Part shown: positions 9,906-19,751 of the stretch, piece by piece
How positions within the stretch are numbered: the stretch's first letter is position 1
Layout: every line of letters starts with the position of its first letter
Origin: Micropterix aruncella
Taxonomy: Eukaryota > Arthropoda > Insecta > Lepidoptera > Micropterigidae
Assembly (NCBI GenBank): GCA_944548615.1
Contig: OX155965.1
Span: 25,968,946 to 26,032,945 of the forward strand
Direction of reading: 5' to 3'
DNA: 64,000 nt
Translations under genes and position numbers: made by a program
Notes under the pieces: model-generated
Seen by the model: only the letters and a program-made list of their open reading frames with translations
The model's database searches: none
What the model was told of the DNA's origin: nothing

Positions 9906-10165
9906 TTACACGACTGCCCAACAAAAAAGGAGTGCAAAGGAGTGTATGTTTTCCGTTTCTTTATTCTACCATAACCTCTAAACGCTTGAACCGATTTAGA
10001 AGTGTCATCGTTTCATCTATATGCCATTCCAGGTTTCATGGGGTACCTAAACTGCCCAAATGTCAACTAAATAATTGTTCAAATGTCCTAATGCCAATAA
10101 ATAAGGATAAATATATCATGTTCATTATCAAATGAAAGGTCTGATTGAGTAGATTATGGACATCA
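9906..10165 (+). repeat. B-repeat copy 1
   Basis: Shared landmarks: CGACTGCCCAACAAAAAAGG, CCGTTTCTTTATTC, CTGATTTAGAAGTGT, AATTGTTCAAATGTC, ATCAAATGAAAGGTCTGATT. Other copies lie at 13.53, 14.35, 51.35 and (minus) 60.44-61.07 kb. Non-coding, class unknown. Confidence 0.7.
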
Positions 10166-10859
10166 TGATTATTTCAGAATGCGCAATCGTCTTTAAGAGC
10201 CGTATTACAAAATAGCGTAGGTATTCTTTTAAAATGAGTTGAAAAAATGAACGCATTTTTTTTTGGATGTAACTATAAAAGATAGGATAAATAAATAAAT
10301 AAATAACTATTAAACCCTGGGAGAAAAACCGCGGCACTGAGCGCTCTTCTCTTGCGCAAGCAAATATATACACAATTTCTAATTGTTTTTTGCAGTGTTT
10401 TCTCCTTTCTAATGACAATAATTTATATTATGTCGTATTGCTAAAAGAGTGAACTTTAATATAGTATAAGTATTATATAAGAATCTTATTTTATTTCTGA
10501 GAAAATTAGAATGATACAGGAAGATTTTTTTTTAATTTTGTGTAATTGTAAGTAATGTATACCTTGGATATGTGGTCAAAAAACGAAAAAATAAAGACGT
10601 AGTGTACATCAAGAATACATGACGGACATAAATATCTTAATATTACTGTATTAAGGAGCTCAAAGTTTGCCTTCCGAGCGTTTTACGAATAACGACTTTC
10701 GGAAAATGGGCTGAATAAGTAAATAATATTCGTTACATCTAAAATTAAAGGCCGCTATGGTCAACATCAAGAAATGGTCCAGGTAATTCAGTAATTAAAG
10801 TTTGTAGAAATCTCTTTATTTCTTGGAATTAGAACGCCAAAAATCCACTTTTCTTGCCT
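10166..10859. other. Unassigned interval with AAAT microsatellite
   Basis: An AAATAAATAAAT run at 10287-10306 could be the tail of a decayed LINE, but no coding remnant could be read next to it. Confidence 0.4.
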
Positions 10860-11018
10860 TTCTGGAAAAAATATGTGATACGGCTCTTAAGCACTGGATG
10901 TTTACAGAGGTAACATGCATCAATGAGGCCATAACGGAGCATCCGTAAATTGAATATCGTTTCAATAAAGAACTGTATTTTCTAAAAACATGCTTTTCTG
11001 CGCAAACGAGTTGTTATA
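10860..11018 (+). repeat. E-repeat copy 1
   Basis: Landmarks CTCTTAAGCACTGGATGTTT, CCATAACGGAGCATCCGT, TTTCAATAAAGAACT and CTAAAAACATGCTTTTCTGC are shared with 29.47-29.55 kb (plus) and 60.08-60.21 kb (minus). The RLE-element copy 2 is inserted at its right end. Confidence 0.6.
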
Positions 11019-11528
11019 ATAAATACAAACGGAGCTGTCATGGAATTCACCGACCGGAGTCGGGCCCATCATAATACTATTTTTTTACACTTCTGGGGGG
11101 TGAGCAGTGGATTCCGGACTTACGAACCGGCTGTGGTAGGTTTAGGACAGCTGCCTTGCCACATGTGAGCGTCCACCTTACCACCCATTCACTCCCCCTT
11201 CGAAGCCATAGAATATGAGATGCGCAAATCGCAGTTTTAGATAATTTTTCTAAGAAAGAGTTGATTATTTTTCTGGAAAGGCCAAGATCTTTAAAGAGGT
11301 GAAATAGAGATTTAGCTGGCAGGCCACGAGCGCCAACTTCCACCGCGTGAAGGTGAACAGTGAAGCCGTTCCGGGTTACGGCATTTGCAAGATCATGGTA
11401 TCTATTTAATTTGTACTCGTGGTCTTTTGGGATATTTGAATCCCATGGAACAGTTAAATTCTACAATAAGGGCCACCTTCCGAGATAGAGAGTAAAGAGT
11501 TATATCTGGACGGAGGGCTGTGCATCCG
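11019..11528 (-). pseudogene. RLE-type non-LTR retrotransposon, copy 2 (510-bp 3' end)
   Basis: Reverse complement of 3343-3854 with high similarity. It starts at the codons just before the endonuclease RPD motif and ends at the same 3' terminus. An extra A near 11456 shifts the frame between the RPD region and the C-terminal part. The normal TGA stop has become TGG, so the last frame (11077-11343) reads on into the 3' UTR. Inserted in an E-repeat; its 5' truncation point abuts a perfect palindrome. Confidence 0.85.
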
Positions 11529-11529
11529 T

Positions 11530-11564
11530 GAGTTATTTGGGCCCCAGTTGGGCCCAAATAACTC
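11530..11564. repeat. Perfect 15-bp inverted repeat, 5-nt loop
   Basis: Left arm GAGTTATTTGGGCCC (11530-11544) and right arm GGGCCCAAATAACTC (11550-11564) pair without mismatch across loop CAGTT. It starts two bases after the 5' junction of the endonuclease-element copy. Confidence 0.9.
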
Positions 11565-11985
11565 TTATGTGGTGATTACAATCTATATATGAAACAAAAT
11601 AGCTCCCGTCGACACGCAATTATAATATCTATCTGTCATTTTTTATCACTCTTCTATCTTTGAGATAAAATTTTGGCAAGCGTGATTTTTTTTGGGCGGA
11701 AAATATCTTAGGCCATTGCCGGAGGCGACAATTTACTCCACTTTTTATTAGAGGTACCGCGCAAAAAGTGCCTTAAGAATTAATACTCTTAGTGGCGTTG
11801 AACTCTTCATTGTGAGCTCCGCGTATACTTAACAAAAGTGGAGTAGGGCTTACTTCGTAACATAATCGGATGAAAATCTCACGGATACCAAAAATAACCA
11901 CACAGACGCTGTGATGAATTGAGGAAAGAAACAGAGATAAAGTGGTTCTCCCTGGTCACGAGGAAACATATCAGAAAAGTATGTT
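11565..11985. other. Unassigned interval
   Basis: No recognisable gene or repeat partner. Confidence 0.45.
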
Positions 11986-11989
11986 TGTT

Positions 11990-12250
11990 TGTTGGTTCGA
12001 CAATGGGCGGGTTTATTGTCATCCGACAATCTCTTACAACCAACCCTACTATAAAGGGCATATATGTGTGTGTGCGTGTAATAAGCGTGAAAGTGTGTGT
12101 CTTATTATTGCATTCGATCAAAAGAATTGTAATGGGACTCCGTTTATTTTATTCCAGCGAAAAATGGTGATCCAGCCGGGAATCGAACCCGGAACCTTAA
12201 AATGTAAGATCAAGCGGTCTAACCATTGTGCCACCAGGCCGTGTGACATT
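11990..12250 (-). mobile_element. tRNA-derived SINE S2
   Basis: Minus-strand copy: the tRNA-like head lies at about 12170-12245, with a complete B box on the minus strand (GGTTCGATTCC at about 12180-12190). The body follows with AACGGA-type spacer, CAATAATAAGACACACAC and the GGTTGGTTGTAAGAGATTG tail. Same family as S3-S6. Confidence 0.8.
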
Positions 12251-12315
12251 TTAGTAACATTTGTGACATAAATGAAATTTCATCTGATCTGTAATTATGA
12301 ATGCAAGACAACATT

Positions 12316-12385
12316 AAAAGATGTCATGAATAAGAAATATAATTTTAGACAAAAGATGTCATGAATAAGAAATATAATTTTAGAC
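12316..12385. repeat. Exact 35-bp tandem duplication
   Basis: The 35-mer beginning AAAAGATGTCATGAATAAG and ending ATTTTAGAC occurs twice back to back (12316-12350 and 12351-12385) with no difference, implying a recent slippage or repair event. Confidence 0.9.
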
Positions 12386-12757
12386 TTGACTTAAAGAATT
12401 CTTGTGTTGCGAATGAAATTTGTATTCATTTATTTATCGTTTATTTGCAGCAAAAAAAGAGAAAATAAATATCGAACTATTGATATTTAACTTAGATACT
12501 ATTTTATTTCAATCTAATAGCTAAATTCTTTACAACCTATGCATGTAAAGTAAAGAAGTGATTAGGCTAATTCCCAGTGATGATTCCAGGGCTTCATGCG
12601 TTTTTTGCTATTGGGGAAGTTCGAGTTGAAGTAAAGGGACAAATTCGGTTTCTGACCGTACATTGTCCACTCTCTACACAGAGCAGTCTGGCGTCGAATA
12701 TGTGGAGGTTTAATATTGCGCAGTGGACGGAGGGACATAAACTGCTCGCCACAGTGT
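12386..12757. other. Unassigned interval
   Basis: No defensible feature; overlapping short frames on both strands have no family resemblance. Confidence 0.45.
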
Positions 12758-12807
12758 TCTTTAGTGTGCCTGAGATAATGTACTAGACCATAATGTATCC
12801 CTTTAGC
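12758..12807. repeat. Left copy of 50-bp direct repeat flanking A4
   Basis: Identical at 49 of 50 positions to 13481-13530 (single C/T difference at position 12). The two copies bracket A4 exactly and read as an unusually long target-site duplication. Confidence 0.85.
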
Positions 12808-13480
12808 GGGAGCTAAGGGGCCCTTGCTGAATTGGCCACGAAGACCAATTCTGTTAAGGGTTGGTAACACCCACGGGTCAACACCCATCCGACGGCCTCC
12901 ACGCACGAAGTGCGAGCCTGGGTAGGACTCTAGCCTTAGGTTTAGTTTCCCCTAGGAATCAACCTTCTAGCGCTCCTGGACGGTCTGCGCACCGTGCGGC
13001 ATAAGCCAATCGATTGCGCACTCTGACTAACAGTCGGGGGAGTCTGGAAGCAGTACTGTTTCCTATAGAGCGGGGGTGGTTGCGGACCTTACGGCGACTG
13101 CTCTTGAAACGACCATCGGCTACCCGATCCTGGGTGAACAGCTGGGCAAAGGATGCCGTGGTCCGCGATAGATTCGGTATACAACGTTTTACCGATTCGT
13201 AAGGGAGAGGACCGCGCAAGCACCTCGAACTCGGAACCAATCGAGAAACTGGAGTAATCTGGTCGTAATTGGAAGTAAGGGCGTGAGTGTAAGCCCGTTG
13301 GGTAGCATTCCTGGCTATCTCGCGGTTAAGGCGTTGACCTCTTACGGGCTTGTAGCGGAGCCTGATGGTGAACTGTTTTTGTCCAAGTCTTCTGCGTTCA
13401 CTTCAGGGAGACAGAACGACTAATCGTTAAAACTTCCTGAGGTGACGGGCTCGCCCGCTGTAGTTGGCAACTCTAGTTGC
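12808..13480 (-). repeat. A-repeat A4 (full length, minus)
   Basis: 673 bp between the 50-bp direct repeats. On the minus strand it runs from near GCCAACTACAGCGGGCGAG to GGGCCCCTTAGCTCCC, defining both family ends. It shares the 85-codon frame of A3 (LRGPLPYESVKR ... YAARCADRPGA). No stop-free ORF spans the element. Confidence 0.9.
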
Positions 13481-13530
13481 TCTTTAGTGTGTCTGAGATA
13501 ATGTACTAGACCATAATGTATCCCTTTAGC
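13481..13530. repeat. Right copy of 50-bp direct repeat flanking A4
   Basis: Partner of 12758-12807; immediately followed by B-repeat copy 2, so the pre-insertion site lay at the edge of a B-repeat. Confidence 0.85.
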
Positions 13531-13690
13531 TTTTATTACATGACTGCCCAACAAAAAAGGAGTGTAATGTGTTCAAGGTTCATCTATGTATGATTTCCGT
13601 TTCTTTGTTACATCAAATTCTTCTAAACGATTAAACTGATTTAGAAGTGTGTAGTATTGTTAGAATCGCTATATCATCCTGAGTGTCATA
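13531..13690 (+). repeat. B-repeat copy 2
   Basis: ACATGACTGCCCAACAAAAA, GTTCATCTATGTATGATTTC, CTGATTTAGAAGTGTG and ATCCTGAGTGTCATAGGGTA match the other B-repeats; the 3' half is missing. Confidence 0.7.
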
Positions 13691-14154
13691 GGGTACTTAA
13701 TCCTTCGGCTACGTAACGACCAAATTTGGTTGCACATCAGAACACTGTTGACTTCGTAACCACCAATATTGGCGGCTTGCTCCCGGAAGGCACAGTAATA
13801 TTATTTTCTAATTCGAACGCATCCTAAAATCCATACCAAATATCTCATTATTACCATAGATACATAAACGGCCGCTAGAATAATTTCGCGAGTCATTTCG
13901 CGGTTATTTCTGGTAAAATTTCATTGTCAAACATCATCATGTTTTTTGGTTTTAATGAGATGATATCTAAATATTTCAGTGAGCTAATATGTAAATTTGC
14001 AAAATGAAATATTACCTTTGATAGAGAATCTAATAAAGATCACGATGGTATTTGCAATTTCTAGATAGGGTTTCGTATTTTTCCGTAAGACAAGTACAAG
14101 TTAGAAATGCCGAGTTTTTTTTCACTTTTTCGACTTTTTCATATTTATTCATAA
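13691..14154. other. Unassigned interval
   Basis: Ends in a CGACTTTTTC-rich stretch near 14120-14140 like the low-complexity DNA at 42.4-42.7 kb. Otherwise nothing recognised. Confidence 0.4.
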
Positions 14155-14345
14155 CTAGCTGACCCGGCGAACTTCGTACCGCCTAACAGTCAATGAATGT
14201 CGTGTTACAGATTATATAATTATTTTACAAAATGAGATTTCAATATTCTATATACGATATTTCAATGCGATCATTGTACAGTTATTCTTTTTATAATTGC
14301 TATAGTAGTTCTACAGTTATAGTACTTTTTGTCGAGCGCGGTGAT
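14155..14345 (-). mobile_element. Helitron-like 3' end He5
   Basis: On the minus strand the sequence ends GAAGTTCGCCGGGTCAG-CTAG followed by T, the same kind of terminus as He1-He4. The body toward higher coordinates is AT-rich without a matching 5' end. Assignment rests on the terminus only. Confidence 0.4.
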
Positions 14346-14351
14346 ATTGCA

Positions 14352-14460
14352 AGAACATAAATATATCGAAATGTCAGTAACATAAATATATCGTGTTAAA
14401 TGACAAATAAAAGGTCTGATATAGTACATTACGGAAATGTGCACGTATATATATTATATG
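14352..14460 (+). repeat. B-repeat copy 3 (3' end)
   Basis: AAATATATCGTGTTAAATGA, AAAAGGTCTGATATAGTACA and TTACGGAAATGTGCACG match the B-repeat 3' portion seen at 10.1 and 51.6 kb. Confidence 0.6.
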
Positions 14461-14900
14461 GATTTATTTATTTTTTATTTTATTTTTATTTTCTTAAGGA
14501 TAACTTACAGCCAATAATTTTATAGTGAACAATAATAGGAAGCTTAGAGCCATTTACAAGTTACCACTGATAATGACAATAATAATAACGTGAATTTAGA
14601 ACTGATATTAAGTATAAAGAAGATATTAAACAAGAAGATACTAAATTGTACATTAGAAAACATGTTGACATAAACAAGACTGTAATAAAAGAAGGAAATG
14701 CTAAGCCTGGTCATCACAAAATCGCCCTACAACCTGCTTCCTTATAGTATCTATATTCGTGAAAAAGGGGTCAATATCCATGTCAGCATTCAGGGTGTTG
14801 AAAGTTTCGCATACCCTTATAAAATAGGAATTACGCCTGTATTTGGTTTTAAAGCCAGGTACATGAAGCGGTGCCCTATTTCTATAAATACATAAATTTA
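14461..14900 (-). pseudogene. LINE-E: ORF2 C-terminus and 3' UTR
   Basis: Minus-strand translation of 14875 to 14701 reads GFKTKYRRNSYFIRVCETFN, then TLNADMDIDPFF, TNIDTIRKQVVGRFCDDQA and a stop. This is the C-terminal tail pattern of Jockey/CR1-type ORF2 (RT and endonuclease lost by 5' truncation). The 3' UTR follows to about 14461 and ends in a TTTATTTATTTTTTA stretch, the complement of an AAAT tail. Confidence 0.6.
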
Positions 14901-15552
14901 TAAATTTTTGTATTTATAGAAATTTAAATACAGCAGTTCACCTTCTGTAATGTTTTTTATTATTTTTAATATATTCACTTGTTTTATATTTCAGGTAAAT
15001 TTTGTATTTTCCATAACTTCTGTAATTAACCACTTAAAAAATCTTCTGGTGCAAGTCGTACATCATTTTATTATGTATCTCCTGTTTAAATGGATAAATA
15101 TTCAGTAAAAAAATTAAATTCATATATTTTCACAATACGACCGCTCCGTGAGCTTGCCCCAAAACGAGACTCGCTATCTTGTTCACAACTTTGGCAAAGT
15201 GGCTTACTTTAATAATGTAAGAAGCATCTATTGTCTCGCAGCCGGGATAATTTAGTAATATTCTGTGTCGAGGCAGGAAATCTCACATAAATATTCTGTA
15301 ATTTAGCCTATAAACCTCTTAAAGTTATATATGTATATGGCTTATCTGATGCCTATTAATATTTAATTAATATTACCGTCTTCGTCTGAGACTTTGGTAA
15401 ATTAAATTATCTTATAAAGCTATCGTTGGTAATAATTATATGATATAATTAAATTGTTATATCATTGGGATTAAATCAAATGTCTAGGAATTATATTAGT
15501 TGCAAATCGTTTCTTCTCCATACAATCTAGGTTAGTGCATCTTTTATGTATA
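14901..15552. other. Unassigned AT-rich interval
   Basis: No gene or repeat partner identified. Confidence 0.5.
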
Positions 15553-16704
15553 TCTATACTAATATTATAAAGAAGTAATGTTTGTAAGTTTGTAAGTTTG
15601 TATGTAGGGGCTGATCTCCGAAACTATTCATCTGATTTCAGAAATTATTTCCCTCACATGAAAAGCTTTATTATCGACGAGTGCTATAGGTTATATTTTA
15701 TTGTAATAAATATTGGTTTTCAATACGAAATCACGATATTGGAAAATTAAGTCTGAGAAAAATGAGCTGGCGTGTTGCTTTATCGACGTGCGCTGACGAA
15801 ACGACTTAATACATGTAACAACAATATATGACAAAAATATCGACTTTAAAGAGATCTATAAAAAAGTCGGCGACGGCATACAGCCAACTTTTATATTTAG
15901 GCTACAACAACTGCTTTTATGTCTCAAAAAATATTGAGAAAAATAGGTAGGCAGTGTTTTTTGAAGATATTAGTAATAAAATACGAATCCTTATCAAAAT
16001 AAATGAACCCATTATCACGTGTGTTAAGAAGAGATAAAATTAGCTATTTACTGTAAGTTTTTGGGTGTTGTAGTTATAAAGATATCATGAAATTAGTAAC
16101 GCTTGCAAGCATCTCGAAATATCTAGCGGGCGACGGGCGTGTCCAAACAAGGTCAGCGTTCAGTGGAAGGCGGCGCGGGTGGCGAGGAACAAGACGCGTA
16201 CGTATACTAGAAAGGTAGCGTGCATCTGAGGGCGGGACGTCCTGCACTATATATCTAACTAGCTGCGCCCCGTGGTTTCACCCGCGTGGTGATGGAAAAT
16301 TGTGATAATACTACTAATAGAAACATATATAAATATACATTATATACGTGTAACTCCAACGGTTTTTGCGGCGCACGTCAGAATAGCTAGCAGATGGCAG
16401 TTTTTTTTCCTACTTACTTGACACTTATCGTTATATATTAGATAATTCAGACTATATCTTTATAAATTATAGCCTATGTGTTTTTCTGATGTGTAAGCTA
16501 TATTATTATAAAGGTTCATCAAAATCCATTCAGTAGTTTTTGCGTGAAAGAGTAACAAACATCTATACACACATTCTTACAAACTTTCGCGATTATAATA
16601 GTAGTAGGAAGGTAGCGTCTAAATAGGCAAATAAACGCCTCTCTATTTAAGTTACCAAATCGATCCGAAGCTTTACGCGAAGAAAAGCCGCAGGCAACAG
16701 CTAG
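15553..16704 (+). mobile_element. Helitron-like element He2, interrupted by He3
   Basis: Begins A-TCTATACTAATATTATAAAG and ends GCCGCAGGCAACAG-CTAG-T, with no target duplication, as expected for Helitron insertion between A and T. Its body matches He1 on the other strand. Removing He3 (16259-16609) leaves an 801-bp element collinear with He1. No Rep/helicase coding seen. Confidence 0.65.
16259..16609 (-). mobile_element. Helitron-like element He3 nested in He2
   Basis: Minus-strand element of 351 bp. It begins TCCTACTACTATTATAATCG, continues with CGAAAGTTTGTAAG and CTCTTTCACGCAAAAACTAC (a 5' block I associate with lepidopteran Helitron-type repeats), and ends GGGGCGCAG-CTAG. The flanks TATATCTAA and AGGTAGCG join to the uninterrupted He1 sequence with nothing gained or lost, so the insertion produced no target duplication. 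Confidence 0.65.
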
Positions 16705-17005
16705 TCTATTTATAAACAAAAAATATCGAAAACATCTCTAATCAGTCTGATTGGTCTAACCATTGATTACATAGAATGTTAAATTGCATTAATATAGCTC
16801 AAGATTTTGGCAGCTAGGATTTTACGACGAAACGTAACGTGTATTTGGTAGCCACATTCAGAAAAATTGATTAATATTCTACTGTGTTCAATATGGCAGC
16901 GTTTGTTGTACGAGTATAACAGTATGGCGGCGCTTTTTAAATGCTGCTCTAAACACGCCTATATGGTATCTTACTCGAAATAAAGTAATAACATAATACC
17001 AATGA
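16705..17005. other. Unassigned interval
   Basis: No feature recognised. Confidence 0.45.
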
Positions 17006-17395
17006 TTTTTAACACGCTTTTATTAGGTCGACCTGTATGTAACTAACTATGTAATGGAATCTAAGGTAACTAATTTAACCATCTTCCAAGGATCATAGCG
17101 TCATGAAAATTAGCAGCTGTATGTAGTTCTGATGACAATACAATAATATGGTACTGTCGAGCTGATCTGATGATGGAGTCGGGAGATATGAACTGAAACT
17201 TCATGATGGAACATCGTATCATAGCTGTGTTTGGACTTGTTAGAAAAGTCTTGGAATGAACTTTGACCACGATTAGGTTTCAAGGTCTGATGATGAAGCC
17301 GGAAGATAGGCACTGGCATTCCATGATGGAATATCGTATCATAGCCGTGTGTATGTGAATATCGTATCATAGCCCAAAAGCGTGTTTTTAGTGTA
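17006..17395 (+). repeat. F-repeat copy 1 with short terminal inverted repeats
   Basis: Ends TTTTTAACACGCTTTTATT (left) and AAAAGCGTGTTTTTAGTG (right) are inverted. The interior has two related 110-bp blocks (TGATGATGGAGTCGGGAGAT and TGATGATGAAGCCGGAAGAT, each followed by CATGATGGAA and TCGTATCATAGC). The second copy is at 62.70-62.80 plus 63.89-64.00 kb on minus. Confidence 0.6.
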
Positions 17396-17433
17396 TTTTT
17401 TAAACTATTAATTTATTAATGATGGCTCATTCC

Positions 17434-17677
17434 ACCGTTTCAACGCTTCGCAAGGGAAAGGACCGCGCAAGCGACCTCGAACTCGTAATCAGTCGAGAGA
17501 CCGGAGTAATCTGGTCGCAACTAGAAGTAAGCGCGTGAGTGTCGGCCCACTGGGTAACATTACTGGCTATCTCGCGAATAACGCGTTAGACTCTTACGGG
17601 CATGTGGCGGAACTTGGTGGTGGATTGTTTTGTCCTAAGTCTTCTGTGCTAACTTCACAGAACGTCTATTTAGTTAA
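17434..17677 (-). repeat. A-repeat A5 (5' third)
   Basis: Minus-strand fragment covering the family from about GAAGACTTAGGACAAAACA to the CGAGGTCGCTTGCGCGGTCC region; both ends lost. Confidence 0.75.
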
Positions 17678-17962
17678 GCCTAGCTCCCAAGTGCCCGGCG
17701 GCCCTTAAATGGGTCAGGGGTGCTAAAAATCCCCGGGTGGAAAACTGGACCGGAATCACCAGTACGGAACAGCTTTTTCGGATGACGCAAGACCGACAAA
17801 GGTATTCAGAGCTAACGTCCAACTTCCAGTAATGGATAGGCACTTCGAGAAGAAGAAGAAGAAGTAACCAGTTTTTTCCATTTCTTTATTTTTCATCTTA
17901 ATCAGACAAATTTAATCATCTCTCTCTTCACAGCCCGCGCATGTACCACTGCACTGTGATAC
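17678..17962. other. Unassigned GC-richer interval with GAA run
   Basis: Contains CCCGGCGGCCCTTAAATGGG and CCCCGGGTGGAAAACTGG, unlike the surrounding DNA, then (GAA)n at 17848-17863. Possibly the 5' UTR of a retroelement; not identified. Confidence 0.35.
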
Positions 17963-19335
17963 GAGAGCTAATGGGCCCAGTGCAGTTGGGTCATTATGAC
18001 CCATGTATTAGGGTCGGCCCAACTCACAGGTCAGCACCCATCCAGTAGCCTCCACGCAGAAGCGCGAGCCCAGGTAGGACTCTGTCCCTGCGGGCCAGTT
18101 ACCCTGAGAATCGCTCTTCGACGCTCCTGGACGGTTTGCGCAAAGTGCGGCGTCAGACAATCGACTGTGCATTGCGACTGATTACCGGGGGCGTCTGGTA
18201 ACGGCTTTGTTTCATATAGAGAGGTGGTGGTTGTTAACCTTACGGCAACCGCTCTTGAAACGACCAATTCGGCCACCCTAGTGGTAAGCGGGCAATGGAC
18301 GCCGTGGTCCGCGATAAATTCGGTAGACACCGAATCACCGCTGCGTAAGGAAAAGGACCGTGCAAGCGACCTTGAAACCGTAACCAGTAGGGAGGCTGGA
18401 GAAATCTGGCAAAAACTGGTAGTAAAGGCGAAAGGGGCCGCCAGCTGGTTTCAAACCTAGTGTCTCACGATAAGACGTTGGCTTCGTACGGGCGAGTGGC
18501 GTAACTAGACTGTGGACTATTTCGTCCCAAAAGCTTCTAAGCTCACCTCACTACAAACAGAACGATCAATATCGTTAAAACTTCCTGTGTAAAAATCGCC
18601 TGTTCTGCCGTCGTAAATGAAAACACCGTAACTTGAAAAAAGACGTTTTGAGAAAAACGCGGTCAAAGTTCAGTTGTTCAATATTTGTTTTCATGAACAA
18701 AGTAATCAATATAGATTATTTCTTTTAATCTTTAATGTTAAAAAATAGTTAGAACTTCAATTCTGCATAGAAATATATATTAAATTATAATTGTTTAATT
18801 AATTAAATTAGATAATGTGTTTTAAATTAGGAAAATAATTTGATAAAATTTATATTTTTAAGCTATAACACCGTAACTAAGTGGTTACTGTGTTATAGGT
18901 CCATTTTACCCATACTGTGTGCACCTTAAACACAGTAATTGAGATACTGTGATTAATTCGTGTATTAATAAATTAACTTTTAACAACATTTTACCTAAAA
19001 CCACAGTATCTGAAGAAGCCGTGTTGTAACCAAACAAAAATATTTATTAAATGCTTATAAGTATTAAAAGATCCCATTAAATAATAGGTTACTGTATTTT
19101 ACCTTAAAAAAATATACATACTGTGTTTTTTATTTTAAATATTCTGTTTTTTTTTTTAATACCGTGTTTTTATCTAAGGTATCTCGGTAACTATCCATCG
19201 ACAGACAAACCGAAAAATTTGCCTTATAGTACTCTAACTCGTGATTTTAAAAAACCAAACTTATATAAACACAGTAAATGAAGTTACTGTGTTTTCATTT
19301 GCGACGGAGTGTCGTAGTTGACACCTCTAAGTGCA
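17963..19335 (-). repeat. A-repeat A6, split by element T
   Basis: Minus-strand copy: 3' terminus GGGCCCATTAGCTCTC near 17963, body to 18607, then 5' start GTGTCAACTACGAC at 19320-19335 after a 700-bp insertion. It is flanked by CACTGCACTGTGAT (17947) and AAGTGCACTGTGATT (19339), a possible target duplication also seen around A7. Confidence 0.8.
18608..19307. mobile_element. Element T: TIR element with repeated ACTGTGTT motifs
   Basis: Terminal inverted repeats CCGTCGTAAATGAAAACACC at the left and its near-complement at the right (19281-19307) extend about 25-28 bp with two differences. The interior is AT-rich and carries about ten copies of AACACAGTAAC or its complement, including the imperfect hairpin TAACACCGTAAC / GTTACTGTGTTA at 18866-18895. 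No ORF, so a non-autonomous DNA element is the natural reading. No clear target duplication; superfamily unknown. Confidence 0.65.
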
Positions 19336-19356
19336 CTGTGATTAGGTTAGTTGTAA

Positions 19357-19399
19357 AAAATTGCCACGTGGCAATTTTAGGTAATTGCCACGTGGCAAT
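19357..19399. promoter_or_regulatory. Two E-box palindromes (GCCACGTGGC)
   Basis: A 22-bp perfect palindrome (19357-19378) centred on CACGTG is followed after 5 bp by a 16-bp one (19384-19399, ATTGCCACGTGGCAAT). Both contain an E-box/bHLH-type core, but there is no gene beside them. A near-palindromic relative occurs at 24339-24354. They may be ends of a repeat rather than regulatory sites. Confidence 0.4.
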
Positions 19400-19751
19400 A
19401 AGCTCGGCTTTTTGTGTTCTAGTTTGTAAGTGCAAATAAAGAGTGTATTATTATTAACATTAATATGAAGGTCAAGCTTTATCTTGGGTTGTAAAACCAT
19501 CGTGATTACGTCTCCTACTCGTACCTCACATTTTTTCGAAATGGCGACACTGTCACGCAGCGTAGGAGTCAGGCGTTGTACACCGTGGTTAGAGCAAGCC
19601 TACATCACGTCGGGTAATTCGGTTGTATTTTGCCTCAATGACATTCATTGTTCGACATTGTCCGACCACGTTTCCCAACTGTATACGTTACGGCATGATC
19701 AACGATTCACAAACTGGGTCGCAACATTCGACAACATTAAAAAAAACGTTC

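Noticed and set aside
12562..12906. 114-codon minus-strand frame crossing the A4 boundary
   Set aside because: Spans the 50-bp duplication and the end of A4; cannot pre-date the insertion.
18224..18460. Antisense frame of A6 resembling an antisense frame of A13 (63044-63322)
   Set aside because: Similarity is expected from shared DNA. A3 and A4 have stops in this frame, so it is not conserved in the family.
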